From NCBI RefSeq assembly GCF_030848805.1, contig NC_092366.1, positions 620,001 through 684,000 on the forward strand: a stretch of DNA of 64,000 nt, written 5' to 3'. Positions within the stretch are counted from its first letter, which is position 1, and every line of letters starts with the position of its first letter. Below the pieces are notes generated by a model. The model saw only the letters and a list, made by a program, of their open reading frames with translations, made no database searches and had not been told where the DNA came from. Below are positions 1 to 14,200 of the stretch, in pieces. Both the position numbers and the translations under genes were made by a program. This stretch comes from Temnothorax longispinosus. Lineage: Eukaryota; Arthropoda; Insecta; Hymenoptera; Formicidae.

Positions 1-3000
1 CAAGAGAAGTATATACAGAAGAATATTTTCTATTTAATGTATACAGATCGAAGATATAAAATATTTGATAGACAATAGACAGCTTTAACGATTACTGTAT
101 AATATTCAAGAATAGAGATTAGCCGCCTTCCCCTGGTTACTTTCTCCCTTTCTCTCCCTTTCACTTTCCCTATCTTTTCTTCTCTTTTGAACAACGAGAT
201 TATCAACTATTTATAATAGTTCTTTTTTTTCAGCGGCTTATAAACATGTACAACATTAAAATCTTGATTGAATCAAAGACAATAGCGAGACTTTACGTGC
301 GTACGTATATGTACGTGTGGACGCACACGTATGGCTAAAGTTGCAACTTTTTTTGTGGTATTTGCGGATACTGCTACTCCCTTCTTTGATTCAATCCTCG
401 AGTGACTTTTTGATTCTGTCCGAACAAGATTAGCGATAATACAGTCGTGATAACATTACTTACACTGCATGTCAAAATAGTATCGAGAGAGTGGCGATCG
501 TTGCTGTTGGGCAAAAATAACTTTCGCTACACACTTTTGTTACATCTCATCTACAGCTCGACATATAATCTGCTTTCAGCTACGTAAAATATAGATAGAC
601 TTATGTACAGTGTATTTAAACAAACTTCTATCTTCTCGTTTTAAACACAGTTGCGATTATTAGCGTAATCTAGAAGTCTATACATCTGCGAAAGTCAAAG
701 TCTTGCCCAACAGTCATTGCCGCGCACTTAAGTCTCTGCATTAGTATGGTTGATACTTAGTTAACATTTACTCACAACCAGCTGATGATTTGTGATCGAT
801 TAGCTTTCCGCTTTAATTTAGTCGAAGGAACATCATTGCACACACTTACAGATACACGGTCGACACGCAACTCCATCCTTGTACGCTCGCCCTTGCATAG
901 CCACTCACACGCGATAATAGTAATATTTCATATATTAAACATGTATTAACGGTTAATTGCTAGTGACAAACAAATCAAGCGTTTGTATATGTACAAAGAT
1001 TTTGAACTCTTAACGTGAGGAGAATCGGAAATGTATATGTATTCGCAAAGTCACGCGTGAAAATGTAAAGAAGCTAAATTTTAGCTAGAAATATAGATGT
1101 CCAAAGTAGTAGAGGTAAAGGTTCGAATATATTTTCAAACCTTTTGCTTGAAAGTTCTAAAAAACCGTAGACATTTTTTTCGAAATTCTAAGTGATTACT
1201 ATTTCTTGTTTGAAAGATCGAACACAAATTTCCGAAATATTTCTTTATGCTGTTGCGTATCCTTTTAGAAAAAAAATGTCCTTTTGTCGTTTAATATCTG
1301 CTTCTCATTGAATTAACGAGAAAAGTGTGAAAGTCCGCGAAGTAGAATCCCGCGGATATCAAGACATTCAAAAAGTTATGGCCAGAGATACGCATTGCGA
1401 AAACTCGAAGGGGATCTAAAGCCCTACTTGCACTCTCTTTCAACAATATGCTTCTCGCGCGTCTACTTCGAGTGCTATACTCAAAAAAATAGAAAGGAGA
1501 ATGTGCACGAAACTTTTTACTCTTGCGCACGTACGCTATTTCCCTACTAAAAATTCTTTCCTATCGCGAATCTCTCTAACCTTTTGTACGCACTTAACCC
1601 GTATGACTGGAAATGGACCAAAAAGATTCCGCCGTATGTGAACGTAATACAAATAACGTATATCGATCTCAACGTTTATATTTATAAATATGTGTGATTT
1701 TTAAAATTTGCTTAGAAATATGTCTTTTAAAAATGAATTGATTGCAATGGGTTTTAAATTAATTGCCGAATATTAAATATCTAAATATTTTTGGAGAAAA
1801 AGAATTGCAACTGCAAATCATTTCTTTCATTAATTTACTCCACTTTGCGTCTGCACCTCCGTTAATTTGTGCATAATAGAGAAACAGTTAAAGATTTTTA
1901 CAAGTCTTGCTCTCTTCTGTCTTACGCTTACGTTTACCGATAAGTAATTCTTTTACTTTTTTTTGGTTTGGTCTTGCGGGAGAATAGATCCTTATCGTGT
2001 TTAAAAGATACTGTGAAATATGTTAATAGCATTGTAGATACTGTCGCAATTGACAAAGTCGGATTAATTCTACGTCGTAGTCGCGAGATATAATTTTAAT
2101 CGGAGAAGTCAACAGAGACAATACTCTCTCTATAGTGCCGCATCGACATTAAGAAATGAGGTAACTTTGGTTAAGACGGTACTTTACAGCACCCGCAACT
2201 AGCCGTAGCAATTATATCATAGTTTCCAACGACGATTACATTCACAGGAAATCGAAAGACTTTAAATCGTGATTAGAATAGCGATGAGTGCTTCCTGCGC
2301 ATTATTTCAATGCTTAAATCGACTGATATTATATGTATGTCCAGATTAATATTTATATTATACAAAATCTGCGATTGGTACCGAGTTGATAATTTTGAAG
2401 TAATTCAAAAGTGTCGTCTTTAAAATTCTCGTGCAGAATAATTCGAGGGTCGAAATTATTATTTTTAACATCGACTTCAGACCGTATCTTTAGTCATTAG
2501 TGTTATTTTTGCAATCATGTATATATATATAGATATCAGACGAATATATCAATTTCATAATTTTCGACGATGACCTTATTAAATGTGAATTAAGCTACTG
2601 CTTTTCTTGCATTATAAATTGTGGTGGTAAAACTGGACTCGTTTGAAGAATTCAACGCTCTCCAGCGATTAATAAATAAAAATTCGTAATTAAATTTGTA
2701 CCTGCACGAGACTCAAATAGACTCATGAAATTCTCTTGGACAATTGTAAGCGCCAATCTTGTCACTTTTCCACACGCTATATCGCTAAACCGTTGTCCTA
2801 TGATTTTATTATTGATAGATAGCTTAAGAATACTTGTTGTCAATAAGTTGTCAATAAGAAGAGCATCACGTTGCTTTTTTAACACGATAAAATGGCACAA
2901 GATTATACTAAATAGGTACTGGTATCTTCTTTTTCTTCATACTGATTGCGCGGAGGTCTTAAAACCCCATACGTCCGTCTTTGATTGGATACAATCAAAC

Positions 3001-4204
3001 GGCGGGTCTTACTTATATGTATGCGATAATGCGATGTTACATTTTGGCGTGGCGTTAATAGTAACCGCGTCAATCGATAATCATCATCCTTCGTATAAAG
3101 TGAGATCTATCAACAACGATAATGGCTGCCTAGCGCAATGCATGTTCAATACGTAACTAGAGTTATGTACAAGGAAGTGTATATGACACATATCGATGTC
3201 TATATATAGCGCTCACGTGAGATTATTAACGGCGTGCCGCGAGTAAACACGAGTACATGTTATAGTTACGTGCGTATAAGTGCGCCAATAATAAAGATCG
3301 CAACTTCTTTTTTTTCTGAACGAGATATTTAGAACGTTTCAAGGTACACTTGGAGCTTGATCGCCGAAACAGGGCACCGGGATCATTTATGGTTCCGATT
3401 GGAAACGCGAATTTTCGACTAGCAAAGTTCGGAATCGGCTTACCGTCCACTATATATTTATTTATGCGACGAAACGAACAATATTTATTATTACATAATA
3501 ATTTTCGCGTTCGATTTTCTCAATCTTCTTTGTTCGCAAAATATCAAAGGCTTTTTTATGTTCGATTTTTCAAATCTAAATACGCATGGTAGAATAACTG
3601 AAACACGAAATTGTGCCAATCAAAAGCCTGTCCGAATCGAAAAAAATCACTACTCTTTATTCCGTCGCAACGGCAATAAGCCGATCGCAACGCTAGACTA
3701 GAAAGCTCGCACTTTCGATCGGAATTGTAAATAGGTGCCCAGAATAGCAACTTCGTTGGCACTTTGACAGAAAAGACCGACGTAGGAAAGACATTTGTTG
3801 TGCCGCTGCACAATAACGATTAATAATCTTAATTGAACGATAGCAATTATGAAATTTGATAATTAAACTAGCTAAATAATTTTTGCATGTAACATCACAT
3901 AAAAGTTTTTCTGTGATAACATAGATACTTATTAAATACTTATGACTAGCATTTCGCTTTAAATAAAATATAAACGCGAAATAAAATAACTCTCTAAAAA
4001 ATAATAGATAGTATCTTATTTACCCAATGACCGATCAGATTATATCTGAAGGATGATCAAGAATTATAATTAGAATTCGTAAAGACGCTATAGCCAATCG
4101 TAATATATTCAATTTCTTTTGTACACTCTAGAAAATATTCTTCCAAGTTATATGACAGAGCTGCCTGATTTTAACGTCACGTAAAAGAACACACGGGGAT
4201 AAAC

Positions 4205-4257
<53 letters not shown>

Positions 4258-7200
4258 GTGAACGTCTAGACAGCTCTGCTATACGACGTGTTCTACGGTT
4301 ACACGTTGAGACTCTGAATTACACAAACTTTTTGTTTTTGACATTTTAAGATCGATTGCATCGACGTCAACTACTGTTTTATTCATATAATTAATTGAGT
4401 ATTCTTTTTTTTAACACTGCCATAGACTGAACCATAATGTAAGAGACATTGTTAATTAGGGCTGATCTCATAAGGGTTGTCGATGCAATCTCTCGCTCAT
4501 CGCGCGATCTTCCTTCAAATTGGCACAACGAGGCTTTGATAAGAAGTGGGCAACCTCTTGAAATGGCCAGTAGTATTATTTTTCCAAAGATGTCTCGCGG
4601 ATTATGACAATTCTTAATAAGATTAAAAAATATTACGAAGAAATTTAATTAAAAATTTCATTCAATAAAATGAAAAGGGCTTTGTGCCTTGATATGGCTC
4701 TGTTTTTTTCCATTTTATTTATTGATTTCTAATTATTTGAGCCTTCTAAAATTAAAAATTTCATGTTTCACGTTTATATTAGGTATTCATTTAATTTTTT
4801 TTTCGTGAAACCAAAAACAAAGTTAGTTTATACCATGTGTTAAAACTAGATGTTTAATAACGAGTATCGATTTTTTGGTAAATTCTTTTTATTTCACTGA
4901 ACTGTGGTATTATTACTTGAATTTCCTCTTTTATTTTCAATTTAATTTTGTCATTTTACAGTAATGAAAAGAGACGTTACCCACTTTCGATTTAGATCAT
5001 TCGCGACAAAAAAAATAATGAAGTCGAGGAAGAATTAGTATTAAAATTACAGGGAAAACAGCGATACGCGATCGGTATAAACTCGTAGAAATAGAAATCG
5101 CATAAATTTCAATATTTCAATTAATATTTCAAACGCAGTCGTGTCCAGTCATATGCTGAAAAGAGCAATTGTTTCAAAGTATCAAGTATTTTCAAGTAAA
5201 TTTGGCTAAATTTATATAAACGTGCTTTGAAACATATACAGTTACGCGAAATAATAGTACAAAAATCTGTACAACTATATAAATTATAAAAGAATTGTAT
5301 AATTCGACTTTTTCAATAAATAAAAGTAATTTAAACGCGATTTTACGATCAAACGAGATCAGCCGTCGAAAATTATCGCATGCGGTATCTGAAATATAAT
5401 AGCCGCTTGAGCGAACAGGAATATTTGGATCCTAAAGAGCGTTAATAATTAATGATTGTGACAGTGATATGCTCCGTCTAATTTCTAAAATTATCCGTAA
5501 AAGATCAATCACGAATTCTATTTTTCCTCCTTTCCTTTCTTTCTATTGTCTTTGAACTTTCAATGGTGAGTATCTTTTTTTTCTCACTGGACGCTTCGTA
5601 GTTATCAAAAGAACCTACACAATATTCTAAAATAATTCTCACGATCATGACGTTTAACATTACTGCCCAATATGGACACGTTCAATCGTGTCCATTAAAA
5701 CATCAATGGATTCCGCGATTTACACGGTTAATCCATCCTCTACACCTAACAGGCAAAAATCTCGAGAGATTTTTATCCAAAGTCGGTCGCATTAGTCAAT
5801 TTAATTTAACGCAAAAACATTTTTAAGTAACCGATCAATTGTACGAATTAAGAAGTAATCTTTTTTTTATGTTCTATTATTCGCCTACGGTTGATACAAT
5901 AGTATCGCATGTTGAAAGATCAGAGGACAGCGTGCAAACCATAAACGATACTTTTCGAAGACACAAGGTACACATATGTAGTCTGCGAATCACCCGGAGA
6001 TTATAGTCGAATCGACTTTTAACGATAGCTATATAATTCGATAGGAATAACGATAGCTCGATATTTACAATTAATTAAATTGGTCGCACGTCGTCGTCTT
6101 CGAGAAGCGCAGACTTTGCGAGAGGAGAACATGAATATCAAGTTTTATATCAATTGCCGTATCATGCTTCTTTTTTCTGTATGTGGTTGGAGAGTAAACC
6201 CTGATTGATCGGAATGCCTAATATACGTGCTGTTCTAATGTTTCGATTCGCGTGGCACGACCTTACACGAGACACTTTCTCTAATTTTAAGGGATACAAA
6301 CGCGAGTAGCGTCTTTTTGCCTCGTCGCCTTTTCGAAAGGCGGCGGCACACTTCGAGGAGGAAAAAAACCCTTCTTTCTTCACGTATTTGATTAGAAACG
6401 CGCGATCTGCACGCCATGATTTCCACATTTGAGCTCGAAAAGATCGTGTGCACTTTGCATGGCGGGAACGTTAAGTTTGTAGAGATGCAGAAGCGCATCC
6501 GAAAGTCTCTTAATAAACGTAAAGCTAAAAATAGACGGTTGTATATATATATAATATATGTATATAAATTTTTCGCTTGAGATCCCGCCTCTTTTTTCTT
6601 TCTTTGCACAGTGCGTGTGTCAACGGAATCCCAGTTCCAAACTGTCTGGTTATGTCTTGCTATTGGTATAAATGTTGAATAAAAATATAGAGGCGGGCAA
6701 GAGAGACATATTGATCTGGAATTATGTTAAGTATAGTTGATATGTATACCCTTTTGTATAAGATTTATGTCTCGCTTGGCAAACAAAGAAAACTTGTATG
6801 TATATAGTTTTGCATGTTTTGGAATTAATAAATGTTATTTTAACAATAAATATCCGGGTCAGAACTAGAATCGAAAATTCAAGACACGTTAACAAAACAA
6901 ATTGTTTAACGAAAACGAGATATTACGATACTTTTATACTATTTTAGAAAATAATGGTTCAAGGTTTTCAGCTGTTTGACAAGCGAGTTTCTTTGCTTTG
7001 ATACTCGCAGCAATAATTAGAACAAACGGAAAACAGCGATATCGTTATGCTATTGATTGTCAGAATATAATTTCCCATCACCCCTTTTTCGCTTCTCATC
7101 GATTCTCTCAAACGTACTTGTTTGAACTGCTCATACGCCTCGCACAATAATACTGGCTCGATTGAGCTTAGCTAAACTAAAATCAATGATGGTTCTCTTT

Positions 7201-8042
7201 GTTACCTTCACCGGAGATCAGCCGGTGTTAACGACAGCCTTTATCTTGTAAAAAATTCGGGTATTCCGTGAAATATGGATCATTTATCGGGCCGATCAAA
7301 CTGACCACATTTCTGAATGAGATTATTACTTTATCAACGACACGGAGAGATTAAGCATAATCATGTTATTACGAGAGAGTCTTTCTACATTAATTAATAT
7401 TTTGTATTCTTATCTTCATCAGATTTTATGTACAGAGTCACGCTTGATCTGGAATCTATACACGTTACTATTAAATGCTCTTGTTAAAATCTGCGATTTT
7501 CTTTGTCAGTTCGTTTCAAACTTTGGATAGAAATAGGACATTTATCATCTTAAAATTTTAAGTATAAATAAAATTAACTGCAGTAATAATGGAAGAGAAG
7601 ATAATTGAAAGACAACCCCGATAGCAAGTTCTAATTACACGAAAGTTCCTTTCAAATCCAATTAATTTCGCTACAATTTTCTGCTACTGTTATATACCTA
7701 TTAAATAACGATAAATTTTCTTTTGCGAATTAGAGGCCGATTCTGTGCGACGATGAGATCATTGTTGAGCTTATTTATATAACTCTTGCGTAAATATGTC
7801 GCGATAGATAAAAATGAAACAACAACAGAAGTTAACGGACGTTACGTTACAAGCGAAAGTGGACAGAAATGGACGGGGCTGATGGCACGACGAGTCACAT
7901 TCGCGATCGTCGTCGATCGGCCGGTCGCAACAAATGGTTTATCTTTTCGAACCTAGACTTCTCTTTTTCATCCATTCTTCTTATCTAGTGAAATGAAGGT
8001 AGAGTTGAGTTGCTTCATACAGAATTTCGGGACGAAATGAAC
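1..8042. other. downstream of RasGRF: 3' UTR or intergenic, no gene recognised
   Basis: AT-rich DNA with only short incidental reading frames, none resembling a known protein. It may contain a long RasGRF 3' UTR. I found no AATAAA on the minus strand in the first 1 kb after the stop, so the transcript end cannot be placed. A GA microsatellite lies at 4206-4254 and short TA runs at 2520-2531 and 6541-6566. Confidence 0.6.
4206..4254. repeat. (GA)n microsatellite
   Basis: About 24 GA dinucleotides with one interruption, in the region downstream of RasGRF. Confidence 0.95.
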
Positions 8043-8264
8043 TTATTTTGTAGACACGTGGCTGACCGAAGGGGGTAGATCTACCATTAAGGTAGAACTA
8101 CTCAACCTGGATGTTCTGGGTTCGAGGTCCAAGGACATGCGATACAAATCCTTCTCGTTCAGCAAGAGCGACGTGTCCAGTAGATAGTTGGTTACCTTAG
8201 TGACTAGTTCGATCTTATAAGGAGTTTGCTGAAAATGCCGTATCTCGCGGATTACGTGAGAAAT
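8043..8264 (-). CDS. RASGRF: RasGRF coding exon 24 (C-terminus and stop)
   Basis: Residues about 1451-1523: ISHVIREIRHFQQTPYKIEL and VTNYLLDTSLLLNEKDLYRM end the CDC25 domain, followed by a Ser-rich tail (LEPRTSRLSSST ... HVSTK) and TAA at 8043-8045. The tail is longer than in vertebrate proteins. Acceptor ttttcag. Confidence 0.96.
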   Translation of the reverse strand: MSHVIREIRHFQQTPYKIELVTKVTNYLLDTSLLLNEKDLYRMSLDLEPRTSRLSSSTLMVDLPPSVSHVSTK

Positions 8265-11200
8265 CTGAAAAGACATGTAATATCTTCTTGTAATTTTGTT
8301 TATTAATGTGTGTGGATAGCAAATAGTAGATGTAAAATAATTAATAAACGGTACATGCATCATTGGTTTTAGATAAATCATTCTTCAATTCTTCTATATT
8401 TATTACCAAATAGATAATAAAATAAAGAATTTGAGGAAAAAGAGGACTTTAAATATAATTCTTAAATAATTTGTGAAGAAGTATCGCTCACCATTCGCAT
8501 TTTCGAGAAATTCAAAAGACCCTCGGTAACGTTTGGAGTACCCTCTTCAATAAACGAGAGGTCGGTGAGGTAAAGACCTAAATAAGGGATACAGGGTGGA
8601 TCGCATCGGTGCAGAGCGTCTCGCAAATTTCTAAAGCGCCCGTCAGATGAGACGATATGCTGTAATCTTTCTATCGTTTGTTTTGTCTGGAAATTAATGA
8701 TAATCATTGTGCATAATTTGCGAATGCGTATTAATTATAATACCATAATATAAATATTACGTTGTTTAACATAAAAATCCATTGACTAAATAGACTTTAC
8801 GTTAATCATAAATATCTTTTTAAACACAATCAACACAATAAATTCCTTTTAAGGGCTAAAAGTCCTAACAATATATTTCATTTTAATTGCAATAAAACTT
8901 CTTCAACATGTCGCATTTCACATGTAGTTATAATATGCAAAAGTACACTAAAATAGTCCTTTTTGCAACTTTAACTGCAAATTTTTCAAAATTGTGGCGT
9001 GTGTGTGATAGAATAATTTGGATTATATTCAATCTAAAAATTATTGCCCTCGTTCTTGCGTTCCAAAAAAAAAATATGTTTTGTTAAACAGTGTTAATTG
9101 CAAAAATGGATTTCAGTGGAGTGTTGCAAAAATTGATTTTTGCTGTCAATAGCATTCACTATTTACACAAATCTATTTTCGAGCCAAATGAATTATGTGC
9201 AAAATTGAATTTATAAATTATTCAGGAATTTTCCATCAGCGTACCGTTTTGGAAACTTTGTCCCAAGTTTTCTTCAGCCTGTACACGCTGCTGTTTGTGA
9301 ACGCCGCGCAAATCTGCAGCACGCCGTTGTAATTATGCAGAACCCTATTGATGTCAGCGACCGCGGCCCATTTCTCGATAGCGGCAACTCTGGCCGACAT
9401 GTTGGAGCGACGAATAATCTCGGAAACAACCAGTTGCGACACTTCGTTGAATCTCTTCGTCATAAGAAGAATATGGGGCGCGCGGGTTGCCTTATCCGTT
9501 TTCATCCATGCTTGTCCAAGAAACTCTCTGCAAGATAAATTCCTACGTACTCAAACAGCACAACGATGTGATTTAGCAATCCGTTACTTACTCGCTGGAG
9601 ATAGAGACGAATATATGGTGGTCCAGATACGTCATCTGCTCCGCGATCTCGAGTGCAGATAATGTCTCGATGCTTTCCTTACTTGGAATCTGAAGAGAAT
9701 TCATTATCGAACATTAGCCCGGCTAAATTTTATGAAATCATTATTATTATTAATGATTGTTTTGTTTCCTATAGTTTTTTTAGATTAAATATAATCCCAA
9801 ATGATTCTATCACGTTACAATTTTGAGAAATTTGCATTAAAGTTGCAAAAAGGACTATTTTAGTATAGGGAAGACCGGGGCTAAACCGTTAACGGGGTTG
9901 AACCGTCAAATCAAATATCTCGGAACCTGTATATTGTGCGAACTCGCTATTATCATTTGTAAACGCTGCTTATAGTACCCATGTGACCAACGGAGTTTCG
10001 GCAGGTTACCTGCCGTATTATGATGATTTTTACGAGGGCAAACGTGTTTTTGGAAGGTGAAAGTGAAATTTTCTGCGCGTGGAAATTTTGTAATATCTGC
10101 AATAATATTTGCTCTCCAAATCTCGAGGCACGAATCCAGTGTAGTTTTTTCATTATCGGCCCCGGTCTCCCCTACTTTCGCATATTATAACTATGTAACA
10201 TGTTGGAGAAGTTTTATTCTAATTAAAATAGAGTATACTGTTTAAAAAGATATTTATGATTAATAAAGTCCAAGTTGCAACTTATAAGCGACTTAAGGGT
10301 CTGCTAAATATTTTTTAATTATGCAAAACATGATAGAACAATTAAACAAGATCATATTTAATGCCCAAAAAAACTACCAGAGACGATTATCTTCGTTCGT
10401 GTATTTTTTTGTTAAACAATATAATATGATATTCTAATTAACACGCCTCCAGATTATGCACAACGATTATCATGAATAATATTAATAATAATTTAATAAA
10501 ATTATATATCAAATTAAATTCGCGCGCGTGTAAAAATGTTACCAAAGAACTGTTCTCCATGAATGTCAGTCTAAAATGAAACAATGTGGTTGCGCACAAT
10601 ACTTTATTTCTATTATTAATCAATATTGAATGAGTAGATTATTGTTAGATATTACTTACTGATGGGGGAGTTAGCAATTTCTTCAAATCGACCTTGTTGC
10701 TCTCGGTTTCTTCCTTGGTAATCAATCGCAGAAGTTGAGTGGCTGCCTTGTGTTCAGCCGGCAACAAATTGGGACTGTAATTGATATCCTCCAAGAACTC
10801 GATGGTCATGCTCTTCAATTTCTGATCCATCTCGAAGTCCTGGGCGTGCTTGGACACCCAGTGCCTCAGAACGTTCAGCACTCTCATCGTCGCGGCGGTC
10901 GACATCACGGACTCCTTCCGCCTATTTCTATCCCGGCCGCGATTGTTGTCGTTCCCGGAGGACGGCCCTATGTCCGGTGGATTGCTCGAGGCGGAAGTCG
11001 CAATGGCAAACGCGGTCGCCGCCGTGGACGTGCTGCTCCTGAATTCAGGACTGATTTTAGTAACGACGAATATCGGCGACCATGTTCGTGAAAATAAAAA
11101 TCAGAGTCTTTTTAGTCGTCGAATCCTCGACCTTTCTTCATCTCGACTGATCTACGCGTTCGCTTTACGTTCTACGTTGCATTAGGCGAATCTCTATCGT

Positions 11201-14200
11201 TTTAACCTGGCAATCAGGTCATTCGCGTTGTATTTAAAGCATGCTACAGTACTGTGCTGAAGGAACGGCACGAGGAAAGATCCGGTGATTGTCTATTTTT
11301 CTACTTTTTTTTGTAAATAATACTTGACTATATTATATCATGTAATAAGCATCGTGAGTAACTTAAGCAAATAGAAGTTAATGTGCATCTCGATTTTGCA
11401 AAAGAAATTTTAAGATATCGATAAGTCAGCGGTGTAGGTACTGTTTATTTGCTGTTTTTATATTATTGTGTCGCTACAAAGTATATATATTATTTGGAGA
11501 AAGAATTGTAACTGGCATAGTTTCAGCGAGTTCAAGTTTCGATGCTATATAAATATAAAATAATGTATCTAACGTTAGATTGTGCTGAAAGAATGGTTCG
11601 AGAAAAGATTTAATGAATATTATTTTTTCTATTTTTTTTTAAATAATACTTGACTATATTATGTCATGTAATAAGCTGATGTAACAAACAGAAATACATT
11701 TCAATAGCATCGAGATTCGAATTCACCAGAATTATTGCCGATTTCAATCGTTCTTTGGAATATCCAGCGCTATAAAAGCACGCAGTGGCACAAGGCGGCT
11801 ATCGGGTAAAAACTATTTCTATTTCGTTTGGTCCATTCTCTCGTTCACTATGGTGCATTCTCTAAATGATGAAGAAATAGACTGAGTGAAATTGAATCGT
11901 GTGTAAGCGAGTAAACGGCGCAGTTAATAGCAAAGGGAAAGAGACGCGTTTAAGGATTACATTACGATTAAAATTATCGAAAATCGATAACTATAAGTTT
12001 CGACCAAGCCAGAGATTTGTATAATAACAGAGCAGAGCACAAGACACGCAAGACATTCCAGGCTTTGTTTCTAACGATGCCGCAAGCAGGAGGATCGCAG
12101 CCATGCTACACGTAATAAGTGGATAATGACGCTTTTCAAAATGAGTCCACTTACCAGATAGGTTCAGGTCCAATGCTATGAATGACACAAAACAATACAT
12201 GAAAACACGGTTGAATAGAAACGGCAGCAGGAGTATCTTTCTGATCTAAGGATTCTCACTTTAGTTCGATTTTGACGACGCGACGGTGATAAAGATATAA
12301 TTTAAATCAAACAAAAATGGAGCAACAGTTTTGAATTGAGTGATTTTTGCATTATAATTATTATAGAATTTTATTTATCGATTATAAAGAAACTAAAGAT
12401 TGAGATATTTACAAGTTAATTAAAAAGAATACATTGTATTAAAATGAGTTGTAAATTATTTATAAAACAGTTTTCATGATACAGGCATAAAAAATTTAAC
12501 GTATTTACAATATATTTACAATTCTTTTGAATATTAAATAGGCACAAACCAGAAATGTTGCATTATATCGGGTTTTGAAAAAATGAATTTTTGCACAAAG
12601 CGGGAGAAATTATATGTTAACTCTAAATTATCTACTATCTTACGGACTAAACTATCAGAAAACACGCCGAATAGTCTATAAGACATTATCCTTTCTCTTT
12701 AATATATTCTCCAATTTCTCCACCAATTTCTCCCTCTAAGAATGATTTTAATTATAACTCTGATAAATGAAACATGATATCGAGAAGAAGCTCTCATGCG
12801 TTAGAAGGCGGAGATTGCCATTAACGGCACTCAACATTCAGCAAGAACGAAATAGAGATAATTTTTATCGATACGAATGCCTTCGAAAGTTTCAGAGACA
12901 CGATAAAATGCAGGTAACACGTAAAATAAAGGCTTTAATTAAAACGAACCTTCGATGACTCTGCCGAAAGCTGGTTATTACCACACCGGCCTTACTGGAA
13001 ACCTGTGGGTCATGCTGATAGCCGCTTTGCTGCGAGGAGCACTCGTCATGCATCGACCGTCTGCTCACCCGATAATTCTACAAAAATCCATCGCGAAATT
13101 AAAAACATTCATTAAACCGCACACAAACAATTGTGATTATTATATAAATTATTATTTTGGGAGCTCATAAATATTTAATAATTAAAGAAAGATTCTTTTT
13201 TTCCCCCGATTAATTTAATTTACTACGCCTTTGAAGAAATTTTCACATTTTGTTATTCACACGTACGCCAGATATGGTGGAGACCGAGCCGCTCCTTGGC
13301 CCGGTGGATGCAGGCGCGGAAGCAATCGACGCCCTATGCTCCGAATATTGTTGTTGATTCTGCTGCGCCGATTGACTGATCAATTTAGAAGAGGTTACAC
13401 TCTCGTCGCCGTTCGGCGTAGCCTGCTCTTCTTTACTTTCCTTAGTTTCCTTTATAAACGGAGAGACAGGCGTTTTCGGTGTTTTCGGTGTTTTCGGCGT
13501 CTCCGGCGTTCTTGATGTGTCCGGCGTTTTCGGTGTTTTCGGCGTTTTCGGTGATTTCGGCGTTTTCGGTGATTTCGGTGATTTCGACGTTTTCGGTGTT
13601 TTCGGTGTTTTCGGCGTTTTCGGCGTTTTCGGTGTGTCCGACTTGACAGACTCGACCGATTGCGATAATGACGGTATGTCGTCATAAGTAAATTGTACTT
13701 CTATAATTTATTTTGTACGTATTAATTATATATTATAAACACCGAATTTAATTAGAAAAACAAGCGGTGTAATTGGATTGTAATTAGTTTATATCTAATG
13801 AAAGATTACCTCTTGCATCCTCTTCTGATGTTGTGACTGGTGTTTCGATATCCGAGACACGACGCGAGTAAGTACCTCCCTCTTGAGGACTTGGATCCGA
13901 TCCGGAAGCGGATCCGGATCTGGATCCGGATCCGGATTCCGTCGAGCCGATGAGCGTCACGGAGCTCAAGTTGCTTGGCGAAGATGGTGCGCTGATTGCT
14001 GTAACGTCTTACGTTCCAAATATTTTTCACACATCAGTATATTACAACTTTATCAAATAAACGAAATATATGTATAAAATTTCAAACTAATTTACCTATA
14101 TAAAAATTCTCATTCTAATATTTCTCTTAAAGTTAAACAGTATAAAAATATCGGAAAAAACGCTTTCCCCTTTTGTCTCTAAATATTATAATTTAAACCT

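Larger units (their letters stand above)
11051..12949. other. RasGRF intron 19 with a duplicated segment
   Basis: Intron of 1.9 kb. About 98 bp at 11253-11350 recur at 11581-11675 in the same orientation. No other gene is recognised. A plus-strand TATA-box-like CTATAAAAGC lies at 11770-11779 but leads to no open frame. Confidence 0.7.

Noticed and set aside
2725..3156. Plus-strand open frame of 143 residues
   Set aside because: No recognisable motif, ordinary AT-rich context, overlaps other small frames; most likely chance.
8105..8130. ggttcgaggtcc resembling a tRNA B box
   Set aside because: It lies inside coding exon 24, with no A box or cloverleaf around it. I found no tRNA or rRNA gene in the window.
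10735..11185. Plus-strand open frames opposite exon 20
   Set aside because: Shadows of the RasGRF exon; the minus-strand frame has the conserved protein.
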